Shown here one piece after another: positions 7,426 to 14,002 of a DNA stretch of 17,203 nucleotides (positions within the stretch are counted from its first letter, which is position 1; each line of letters opens with the position of its first letter). The stretch is taken from assembly GCA_964390645.1 (NCBI GenBank), contig CAYMLL010000159.1, forward strand, positions 1 through 17,203, read 5' to 3'. Under the pieces are notes generated by a model. It searched no databases. It was not told the DNA's origin and worked only from the letters and a program-made list of their open reading frames with translations. Position numbers and translations under genes: made by a program. The DNA comes from CAYMLL01 sp964390645 (lineage in GTDB: Bacteria; Planctomycetota; UBA8108).

Positions 7426-8959
7426 TTCGCTGGCTGGAATGCAGAGCGACCCGGAGCCGCGGCAGACTCGAGTGTCGAACGGGCAGCAGAGGACGGCACG
7501 AGGCCGGTGGATTCGACGGGGGGCTCTCGTAATCGGCCTGGCCGTCGCAGTGGCCGGAGCCGGAACACTGATCTCCAACTCTTCGTCGCCGAGCAGGTCG
7601 GGCGCACGGATGACATACACGGTCACCCGCGGCGACCTGCTCGTCACGGTCACCGAACAGGGATCACTCGAGAGTTCCGACAACGCGGAGATCAAGTGCA
7701 AGGTCCGCGGCCGGAACACGGTCACCTGGGTGATCGAGAGCGGTTCGACGGTGCAGCCCGGAGATGAGCTGATCAAGCTCGATACACTGGTCCTCGAAGA
7801 GCAGATCAACGAGCGCTCGAAGTATGCGCACTGGTCGAGATCGGGCGCCGAATCCTGGAGAGCCAACGTCGCCCGGGCCGAGCTGTCCATCCCCGAGTAT
7901 CTGGAAGGCCGTTACGTCGCGCAGATGATGACGCTCGAGAAGGATCTGGCGATCGCCGAGTCCGACCTGCGTACCGCTCAGAACATGCTCGTTCACACCC
8001 GGATGATGTACGAGCGTGGCTATCGCAGTGAGCTGGACGTCGAGGAGCAGGAGTTCGCGGTCAAGAGGGCACGACTGAGTGCGGAGGTCAAGAAGACCGA
8101 GATCGACGTGTTGCGCGACTATACCAGGCCGATGGAGCTGGAAACGCTCAAGGGCGATCTGAACGCTGCGAGGGCCGAGTTCGCCGCCAGCGACGAACGT
8201 GCCCACGCCGACGCGGCTCGCCGCGATCGAGCCCTGAACGAGCTGGAGCATTGCGTGGTGACGGCCAGGCGGGCCGGCATGGTGATCTACCCCGTGGCCA
8301 AAGCCTGGGAGAACGCCCCCGACATCGAGGAGGGCGCGACAGTGCACAAGAATCAGGTGCTGCTCCTGATGCCCGATCTCGCCAAGATGCAAGTGAAGGT
8401 CGGCATCCACGAGTCGATCATCGACCGTATCAAGCCCGGACTGAGCGCCCGGGTGACCCTGCCCGACAGGACGCTCGAGGCCGCGGTGTCCTCCGTCTCA
8501 TCGATCGCCGGCCCGTCCGGGTGGTGGACCGGAAACGTGGTCGAGTATGACACCATCATCGAGCTCCCTCCGGTCGAAGGACTCAAGCCGGGCATGAGCG
8601 CGGAAGTCGAGATCCTCATGGCACGGCACGAGAACGTGTTGACGCTCCCTGTCGCCACGGTGCTGGAAACACAGGAGGGAACGTTCTGCTGGGTGAAGAC
8701 CGGCGACGGCCCGACACGGCGTTCGTTGCAGCTGGGCGACACGAACGACACGTTCGTTGTGGTTCAGAAGGGCCTGAAAGAAGGCGATGAAGTGGTGCTC
8801 AATCCGCTCGTCTTCATTCCTGAAGCACAGGAGGCGGCTCTGACGCCGCACGACGAGCCGGACCGGTCGGAGTCGACCGGATCGTCGGAGCCGACATCGA
8901 CATCGACAGACGCCGCGAAGCCTTCCCCCGAGCCCGGCTCGAAAGTGCGAGAACCGTGA
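7415..8959 (+). CDS. HlyD/MacA-type periplasmic adaptor, second copy
   Basis: The 514-residue protein is paralogous to its upstream neighbour. In my alignment residues 81-124 match residues 89-132 of the first copy at 31 of 44 positions, including SS-NAEIKCK and TVTWVI. The layout is the same: short cytoplasmic N-terminus, RR then an anchor at about 36-53, lipoyl halves split by an alpha-hairpin, a beta-barrel with MQVKVGIHES, and a membrane-proximal domain. The C-terminus adds an Asp/Ser/Thr/Pro-rich tail of about 35 residues. ATG 7415 is preferred because GGAGA lies six bases upstream; earlier in-frame codons lie inside the first adaptor gene. It overlaps the first adaptor by 11 bp and the permease by 4 bp, so translation is probably coupled. 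The two copies may form a mixed adaptor ring or serve alternative cargoes. Confidence 0.93.
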   Translation: MATDSLAGMQSDPEPRQTRVSNGQQRTARGRWIRRGALVIGLAVAVAGAGTLISNSSSPSRSGARMTYTVTRGDLLVTVTEQGSLESSDNAEIKCKVRGRNTVTWVIESGSTVQPGDELIKLDTLVLEEQINERSKYAHWSRSGAESWRANVARAELSIPEYLEGRYVAQMMTLEKDLAIAESDLRTAQNMLVHTRMMYERGYRSELDVEEQEFAVKRARLSAEVKKTEIDVLRDYTRPMELETLKGDLNAARAEFAASDERAHADAARRDRALNELEHCVVTARRAGMVIYPVAKAWENAPDIEEGATVHKNQVLLLMPDLAKMQVKVGIHESIIDRIKPGLSARVTLPDRTLEAAVSSVSSIAGPSGWWTGNVVEYDTIIELPPVEGLKPGMSAEVEILMARHENVLTLPVATVLETQEGTFCWVKTGDGPTRRSLQLGDTNDTFVVVQKGLKEGDEVVLNPLVFIPEAQEAALTPHDEPDRSESTGSSEPTSTSTDAAKPSPEPGSKVREP

Positions 8960-10275
8960 GAATCGCCTTCTTGAGGACCGTCCGCACCGGGCTGAAGAGC
9001 CTGATGCTGCAGAAGTTGCGCGCGAGTCTGGCCGGACTCGGCATCTTCATCGGTACGACAACGGTGATCTGGCTGGTCGCGATGGGCGAAGGCGTCAGCT
9101 ACCGGGCAGAGCAGCAGATCCTGGAGCTGGGCGCGACGAGTATCATCGTCCGGACCAAGGAGCCCACCTCCGCCGGCAACTCGCAAGACGCCAACGACCG
9201 CGTCAAGCGATACGGTCTGCTACGCGCTGACTACGATCGGATCGTCTCGAACATTCCGAGCATCGGTCGAGCGGTCCCGATGCGTGAGGTGCGCTTCGAG
9301 TTGCGCAGGGAAAACCGTACGGTCGACGCCAAGCTTGTGGGTTGCAAGGAGGAGTACCGGCAGCTCAATCGGTTGGAGATCGCGCGCGGTCGGTGGCTTT
9401 CGGCGCGTGATCGAGGCGAGAAGGTCGTCGTTCTGGGTCACGACACCGCCATTCGTCTTTTTCCCTACGAGAACCCGATCGGGGCGGCCATCTGGGTCGG
9501 TAGCGAGTTTTATGTGGTGATCGGCCAGACGAAGTCCCGCATGGCGTCAGCAGCGATCGGCGGCAGCCTCGAAGCACGCGATTACAACCTGGACGCGTAC
9601 ATCCCGCTGAAAACCCTCCAGAGCCGGATCGGCGACCGGGTAATCCGGAACATACCGGGCGGCGGAATCCAGGGTGAGATCATCGAGCTCAGTCAGATCA
9701 CGGTGAGCGTTGATAGCATCGACGATGTCGACGAGACCGCCGCCATCATCGAGAACCTCCTCGAACGATACCATGATCGAGAGGACTGGGCGGTGGTGGT
9801 GCCCAAGGAGCTGCTCAGCCAGGCGAAACGCACCCGGGCGATGTTCAACGTGCTGCTCGTGGTCATCGCATCCATCTCGCTGCTCGTCGGGGGCATCGGA
9901 ATCATGAACATCATGCTCGCCACCGTGACGGAGCGAACTCGGGAGATCGGCATCCGCCGCGCCCTCGGCGCCTGCCGGACGGACATCATCCAGCAGTTCC
10001 TGATCGAGACACTCGTGCTGACGGCCAGTGGAGGCATGCTGGGCGTCCTGTTCGGCGTGCTCTGCGGCCCGCTCTTTCGCGGTTTGCGAGCAGGGATCAC
10101 CATGATCTCGAGCGACTTGCTGCCGCCGATCGTCTACACGCTCGAACCCCGTGTCGCTCCCTGGTCCGTGGTGCTGTCGGTGTTCATCTCACTGGGCGTG
10201 GGACTGATCTTCGGCGTCTACCCGGCGCGCAAGGCCGCCCACCTGGACCCGATCCAGGCACTGCGCCATGACTGA
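8956..10275 (+). CDS. MacB/FtsX-type ABC transporter permease without ATPase domain
   Basis: The 439-residue protein has the MacB membrane layout. TM1 (about 16-45) is followed by a periplasmic MacB-PCD-like domain (about 46-290), then TM2 from residue 296 with LLVGGIGIMNIML. The family signature TEREIGIRRALGA appears here as TERTREIGIRRALGA after TM2. TM3 is near 344-370 and TM4 near 400-425, ending in YPARKAAHLDPIQALR. The GTG start overlaps the previous stop as GTGA, so translation is probably coupled. It would transmit force from ATP hydrolysis to the periplasmic adaptor rather than move cargo through itself. No nucleotide-binding domain is fused to it and none is encoded upstream in the operon. 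A separate ATPase must lie elsewhere or downstream, where the assembly has a gap 44 bases after the stop. Confidence 0.93.
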   Translation: MRIAFLRTVRTGLKSLMLQKLRASLAGLGIFIGTTTVIWLVAMGEGVSYRAEQQILELGATSIIVRTKEPTSAGNSQDANDRVKRYGLLRADYDRIVSNIPSIGRAVPMREVRFELRRENRTVDAKLVGCKEEYRQLNRLEIARGRWLSARDRGEKVVVLGHDTAIRLFPYENPIGAAIWVGSEFYVVIGQTKSRMASAAIGGSLEARDYNLDAYIPLKTLQSRIGDRVIRNIPGGGIQGEIIELSQITVSVDSIDDVDETAAIIENLLERYHDREDWAVVVPKELLSQAKRTRAMFNVLLVVIASISLLVGGIGIMNIMLATVTERTREIGIRRALGACRTDIIQQFLIETLVLTASGGMLGVLFGVLCGPLFRGLRAGITMISSDLLPPIVYTLEPRVAPWSVVLSVFISLGVGLIFGVYPARKAAHLDPIQALRHD

Positions 10276-10318
10276 TCCGTGGAGCCCACGGGCTGGCCGA
10301 TCTGAACGATCTCGCCGC

Positions 10319-10328
10319 NNNNNNNNNN
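10319..10328. other. Assembly gap (ten Ns)
   Basis: Ten undetermined bases join two contigs here. A run of exactly ten Ns is a common placeholder for a gap of unknown size, so the real distance may be larger and genes may be missing. The gap lies directly behind the permease, where a missing ATPase gene could be. Confidence 0.97.
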
Positions 10329-10921
10329 CTCGAGCCGGAACCGGCGCTCATCGGATCCGGTGGCGTCCCGGACTTTCGACGCGACACCGTGCAGACTCCA
10401 GCGCTTCGGACTCCAGCCGGGGACGAGCCGATCTTCGGGCATCCACGAACATCCGCGACTCGGTCCTCGAGTCGGTGCACCCGGCCTGAACGCGCCCGTT
10501 CACCCCGGACTCCTGGCGGCCGACGCGACAAGCACCGCAACGCGTCCCGGACCGACGCGTTTGTCTTCCACGCGACGATCCGACGTCCTCGCCTCCCCTC
10601 ATGGGAACGAACGACCGGCGTCCGCGGCGACTTCGTGTCCATCGCGACACCGTCGCGGGGCACCCCGGGGTCCTGAACCTCTCGCGACGTCCGTCCACCG
10701 AGCCCCTGAAACCGACGGTGCTCCTCGCGCCGTCCAACACGGGCAGGACCTCCGAATTCTCCCGTCGTATTCGTCCGGTGAAGATCCTCGACCGGAGGTG
10801 GAGCCCGGACGCGGTCGGAGCCGTGCTCCGTCCTGGGTCCGCCCCGAGGCTCACCCGAGATCGAGGATTACCGGACAGCCGGGTACCCGACAAGTTCCAG
10901 GGGCGTACTCGAAGAGCGGAA

Positions 10922-10950
10922 TCGACAACCTCCCTTGCAGCCACTAGAAT
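10922..10950 (+). promoter_or_regulatory. Sigma70-like promoter of the HDO-methyltransferase-dioxygenase operon
   Basis: TCGACA (10922-10927) and TAGAAT (10945-10950) are separated by exactly 17 bp. Each matches five of six consensus bases, the best pair I found in the window together with the one at 17061. Transcription would start near 10957, giving a leader of about 30 nt before ATG 10988. It implies that the three-gene operon is transcribed separately from the efflux operon. Confidence 0.65.
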
Positions 10951-10987
10951 CGTGTTGATCGGGCCACACACACAAACGAGCATCGGA

Positions 10988-11770
10988 ATGGAAGAAGCCA
11001 ACCGAGAGACGACGCCGGAGTTCCTGAAACGCATCTCCGACGAGGCGCTGGGCCACCGAGCGGTCTGCCACCCCTATCTCCGATCCCTGGCCTCCGACGA
11101 TCTGCCGGATCTCCGGTGGGCGCTCGGTGATTTCGGTCGCCACTACCACGGCTATTCGACGCACTTCTCCCTCTTTCTCCGCCAGACCATCGATCAGCTG
11201 ACCGTTCCCGAGCACCGGAAGGCCCTGACGGAGAATCTGACGGAGGAGTCCGGACAGTACCCGCCCGAGGACCTCGAAGCGCTGCGCGAGGCGGGGATCT
11301 CCCCCGAGTGGGTCGTCGGCGTGTGCCACCCCGAGCTGTTTCAACGCTTCTGTGTCGCCCTCGATATCAACGATCTCGATTCCCGAAGAGAGGCGATGGA
11401 GGTGATCTGCTGGCGCGAGATGTTCCTCGGGATCCTGGGAGACGGCTCGCCGGCCCAGGGCGTGGGCGCGCTGGGTCCCGGCACCGAGAACGTGGTCAGC
11501 ACCATGTACCGCTACTTTCTCCCGGCCCTCGAGAAGGTGGGACTGAACCCCAGAGACTCCGTCTTCTTCCCCCTTCACGCCATGGTGGACGACCACCATC
11601 AAGCGGCCCTTCTGGCGATCGCCGGTCACTATGCACAGACGTCCACAGGCCGGCACGAGCTGATCAAGGGCATGCGCAAGGCGCTGTACTTGCGGGCCGG
11701 CTTCTGGGACTGGCTGTACGCCCGCGCCCGCGAGCCCCGACGCTCCCGAGGATCGCGAAGGGGTTCATGA
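10988..11770 (+). CDS. Haem-oxygenase-like diiron oxidase (HDO, iron-containing redox enzyme family)
   Basis: The 260-residue all-helical protein carries the HDO metal motif H-x3-D-x2-H as H197, D201 and H204 (HAMVDDHH). Upstream are TENLTEESG (81-89) and CHPELF (113-118), giving candidate ligands E86/E87 or E107 and H114, with E167 about 30 residues before H197, as in characterised members. Known HDOs (UndA, BesC, the SznF central domain, CADD) use O2 and two irons for oxidative C-C cleavage or N-oxygenation of amino or fatty acids; the substrate here cannot be read from sequence. About 25 residues separate EESG from HPELF, more than I recall for the family. ATG 10988 follows a promoter and fits family length; the frame is open further upstream but is not protein-like there. 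The stop overlaps the methyltransferase start (ATGA). The final ten residues are Arg/Ser-rich. Confidence 0.88.
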   Translation: MEEANRETTPEFLKRISDEALGHRAVCHPYLRSLASDDLPDLRWALGDFGRHYHGYSTHFSLFLRQTIDQLTVPEHRKALTENLTEESGQYPPEDLEALREAGISPEWVVGVCHPELFQRFCVALDINDLDSRREAMEVICWREMFLGILGDGSPAQGVGALGPGTENVVSTMYRYFLPALEKVGLNPRDSVFFPLHAMVDDHHQAALLAIAGHYAQTSTGRHELIKGMRKALYLRAGFWDWLYARAREPRRSRGSRRGS

Positions 11771-12531
11771 CGACTTCCACGGAGCACCTCTACGATGAAA
11801 ACTCCGGCGACTGGGCTCGACGAGAGCCAACCCTGCTTTCGGACTTCACGGCGCGCCCTCGGGTGCTCGAACACCTGGGAGACTTGACCGGAGCACGCGT
11901 CCTCGACCTGGGCTGCGGCGAAGGCTACGTCGCCCGCGAACTTCACCGGCGCGGTGCGGTCCGGGTTCACGGTTTTGACATCTCCGCCGAGATGGTGGCG
12001 CTCGCGAGTGCGGCCAGACCACCGGAAGCGCGCGACGCTCTGCTCTTCGAGACGGCCGACCTCGCTCGACCCCTGGATATCCGCGAAGACTCGTTCGACT
12101 GCGCGGTGGCGGTCTTTCTCATCAACTACCTGCTCTGTGCGCAGACGGCTTCGGTGCTCGAGACGGTGCGACGGGCCGTCGTGAAAGGGGGGCGCTTCAT
12201 TTTCACCGTGCCCCACCCTGCCCTGGCCTGGATCCGACCCAACACCTTCCCCTTCTTTGTCGACGCCGGAGCCGCCAGCTATCAAGCAGCGGTCGACACG
12301 ACTCTCGAGGGGCGCATCTGGCGCCGAGACGGGCCGGACGTTCCCATACGATCGACTCACAAGACCTTTGGCGACTACTTCCGGCTCCTGCGCGAGGCAG
12401 GCTTCGAGACCATGCCGGTGGTCGAGGAACTCTACGTCACAGGCGCCCATCTGGAGCTCGACCCGGCCTTCTTCGGCCCCCTTCGAGGCACGCCGTTGCA
12501 CGTACTCTTTTCCGTCGACGTGCCCGGATGA
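11767..12531 (+). CDS. Class I SAM-dependent methyltransferase
   Basis: The 254-residue protein has a Rossmann methyltransferase core: motif I VLDLGCGEGY (45-54), the acidic end of strand 2 in GFDIS (D71), ETADL near 95-99 and the post-I strand DCAVAVFLINYLL from 111. C-terminal HKTFGDYFRLLREAGF (198-213) is typical of Methyltransf_11-type small-molecule enzymes. It should transfer a methyl group from S-adenosylmethionine to a soluble metabolite; O-, N- or C-methylation cannot be told apart. It has no signal peptide or membrane segment. ATG 11767 overlaps the HDO stop and its own stop overlaps the dioxygenase start, both as ATGA, so the three proteins are probably made together and act on one pathway. 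An upstream extension of the frame lies inside the HDO gene and is rejected. Confidence 0.92.
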   Translation: MTTSTEHLYDENSGDWARREPTLLSDFTARPRVLEHLGDLTGARVLDLGCGEGYVARELHRRGAVRVHGFDISAEMVALASAARPPEARDALLFETADLARPLDIREDSFDCAVAVFLINYLLCAQTASVLETVRRAVVKGGRFIFTVPHPALAWIRPNTFPFFVDAGAASYQAAVDTTLEGRIWRRDGPDVPIRSTHKTFGDYFRLLREAGFETMPVVEELYVTGAHLELDPAFFGPLRGTPLHVLFSVDVPG

Positions 12532-13508
12532 GCTCCTGCCTCTCGACCCACGACACTCGCAGGCCCCGGCGCTGGACCCGCAGAGACCTCGAGGCCCACG
12601 TCGGCTGGCAAGTGAGTGCGCCGGAAGCCCTCGCCGGTGAGCTGAAGGCGCTCGACCGCTGGAGCCAGACGATACGCGAGCCGGTCGACGCCTTCGAGCT
12701 CGATCACGTCGACCTTCCGGCAACGCGATCCCTCGCGACGCGGATTCGACGGGAGCTGGACGAGGCCTTCGGGATCGTGTGGATCCGGCGGCTTCCAACG
12801 TCCACCGAGACGGCGCGAAGGCTCCTGTTCACCGCCCTCGGACTGTGCCTCGGACATCCCGTCGGCACCTACGGGCGTCTGTACGACGTGCGAGACACCG
12901 GACGCTCCTACCGGACCGAGGCCATCCCCGTCTCCCAGACCCGGGCATCGACCGGCTTGCACACGGACAGCTCCAGTCGCGACGTATGTCCACGCTACGT
13001 CGGGCTCCTGTGCGTTCACCCGGCAGCCGTCGGAGGTGGTTCCCGCGTCACCAGCGCTCTGCAGGCCCACGAGCTCTTGCGGCGTTCGGCCCCGGAGGCC
13101 CTGGAACTGCTCTACGGTGACTTCGTTCGCGACCTGGTCACACCCGGCGCCGATCGCGGGAGAGAAGCCCTCCTGGCCAACCGCTTTCCGATCTTCTCGT
13201 CGCCGCCCGGCCCGCCCTTCCGTTACATGCGCTACTGGATCGAACGAGGCCACGAACGCGCGGATCAACCCCTCGACACGAGGGTCCTCGATGCACTCGA
13301 CCGCCTCGACGCGGCTCTGACGCATCCGGAACACGTGGTCCGGTTCTGCCTGGAGGCGGGAGACATGCTGTTCTGCGACAATACCAGGGTCGCCCACGAC
13401 CGGGACGCCTACGAAAGCGACACCCGGCATCCGCGACTGCTCTGTCGGCTGTGGATCGATCCCGACGCCGCGGCGGCCGCCTCGTCGGAGCGACACGCCA
13501 CGAGCTGA
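12528..13508 (+). CDS. TauD/TfdA-family Fe(II)/2-oxoglutarate-dependent dioxygenase
   Basis: The 326-residue protein shows the facial triad H145-x-D147 (GLHTDSS) and H290 (NTRVAHDRDAY). R303 or R307 in RLLCRLWID is a candidate for binding the 2-oxoglutarate carboxylate. PRYVGLLCVHPAAVGGGSR (155-173) and EAGDMLFCDN (276-285) are typical of the family. The Asp in the triad argues for a hydroxylase, desaturase or cyclase rather than a halogenase, which has Gly or Ala there. The enzyme would couple 2-oxoglutarate decarboxylation to oxidation of a small substrate in the cytoplasm. Its ATG overlaps the methyltransferase stop as ATGA, making it the third gene of the operon. The first 20 residues are Arg-rich and differ from the rest, so a later start is possible. 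The substrate is unknown. Confidence 0.92.
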   Translation: MSSCLSTHDTRRPRRWTRRDLEAHVGWQVSAPEALAGELKALDRWSQTIREPVDAFELDHVDLPATRSLATRIRRELDEAFGIVWIRRLPTSTETARRLLFTALGLCLGHPVGTYGRLYDVRDTGRSYRTEAIPVSQTRASTGLHTDSSSRDVCPRYVGLLCVHPAAVGGGSRVTSALQAHELLRRSAPEALELLYGDFVRDLVTPGADRGREALLANRFPIFSSPPGPPFRYMRYWIERGHERADQPLDTRVLDALDRLDAALTHPEHVVRFCLEAGDMLFCDNTRVAHDRDAYESDTRHPRLLCRLWIDPDAAAAASSERHATS

Positions 13509-13516
13509 TCGCCCCC

Positions 13517-13544
13517 GGACACCGAGCCCCTTCGCGGTGAATCC
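13517..13544 (+). terminator. GC-rich hairpin after the dioxygenase gene, possible terminator
   Basis: Nine bases after the stop codon, CACCG (13520-13524) can pair with CGGTG (13535-13539), extended by GGA/TCC with a two-base bulge. No T-run follows, so at most it is a weak or Rho-assisted end, or it protects the 3' end of the mRNA. Confidence 0.22.
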
Positions 13545-13550
13545 TGACCG

Positions 13551-13962
13551 TCAGCGACGGCATGTCACTGGCTTGGACGCGGGGCAGCGCAACGAGCTCG
13601 AGCGACGTGTCCACCGCTGGACGACGTTGCCGAGGAACGTCAACAGCACGTCGTCGGGCGGCGGAGTCCACTCCATGTCGAGGAGGCGGCCCAGAGTCAG
13701 CATGCCCTCCGACGACCACTCCGCGACGCGATTACGCCTTCCTCGCGAATCGCTCGCCGGCGTGCTGCAGTGCCCCGGTCGTCTCCTCGGACAACGATCC
13801 GAGCTGTGAGGAACCGGTCGGCGCCGACGTGGTCGTGGTCGACGAGTCCCGCCCGGCGACGTCGACCGGATCATCGTCTCGACCCCGGCCGTGGTCCCCG
13901 GAATGACCTGAGGTCACGCCAGGACCCGATTCCCGTGCGGCCAGGTCGGAGGGAATCTCCAT
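13551..13962 (-). pseudogene. Possible frameshifted small gene after the VWA gene
   Basis: Two adjacent minus-strand frames look partly coding. Frame one runs from ATG 13962 to a stop at 13732 (76 codons): an Asp/Ser/Thr-rich start, then QLGSLSEETTGALQHAGERF. Frame two covers the next stretch and ends at 13551; its 40 codons from 13727 (VAEWSSEGMLTLGRLLDMEW onward) have G or C in the third position in 37 cases by my count. Frame two alone begins Arg-rich and unconvincing, so one gene broken by a frameshift near 13730 fits best. It lies 41 bp behind the VWA gene on the same strand and could be the third gene of that operon. AGGGGA directly abuts the ATG, which is too close for a normal Shine-Dalgarno site. 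I recognise no family. The rest of 13509-14002 holds only the two hairpins listed separately. Confidence 0.3.
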
Positions 13963-13976
13963 TCCCCTGGCGGGAA

Positions 13977-13995
13977 GTCCGGTGGAGCGCCGGAC
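13977..13995 (-). terminator. Hairpin just downstream of the VWA gene
   Basis: GTCCGG (13977-13982) and CCGGAC (13990-13995) form a perfect six-pair stem with a seven-base loop, eight bases beyond the VWA stop codon. No T-run follows on the minus strand. It may be a weak terminator or attenuate expression of the possible small gene at 13962. It carries the same GTCCGG/CCGGAC sequence as the palindromes in the moxR-VWA spacer. Confidence 0.28.
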
Positions 13996-14002
13996 GGCTG
14001 GA

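Larger units (their letters stand above)
10276..10987 (+). other. Intergenic region holding the assembly gap, no supported CDS
   Basis: About 700 bp lie between the permease and the HDO gene. An ATG at 10268 overlaps the permease stop and could start a further operon gene, but its translation up to the gap (MTDPWSPRAGRSERSRR) does not look like a protein. A different frame reads LIRGAHGLADLNDLA before the gap and LEPEPALIGSGGVPDF after it, without a normal start codon. Beyond about 10450 the frames are Arg/Ser/Pro-rich and unconvincing. The last 70 bases hold the promoter of the next operon. Confidence 0.6.

Noticed and set aside
10601..10987. Upstream extension of the HDO frame
   Set aside because: The translation is Arg/Ser/Pro-rich and includes the promoter; family length fits ATG 10988.
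11308..11766. Upstream extension of the methyltransferase frame
   Set aside because: It lies wholly inside the HDO gene in another frame; the ATGA overlap gives a normal start.
12528..13508. Idea that the Fe/2OG enzyme is a halogenase like BesD
   Set aside because: The facial triad keeps Asp (D147); halogenases have Gly or Ala there to make room for chloride.
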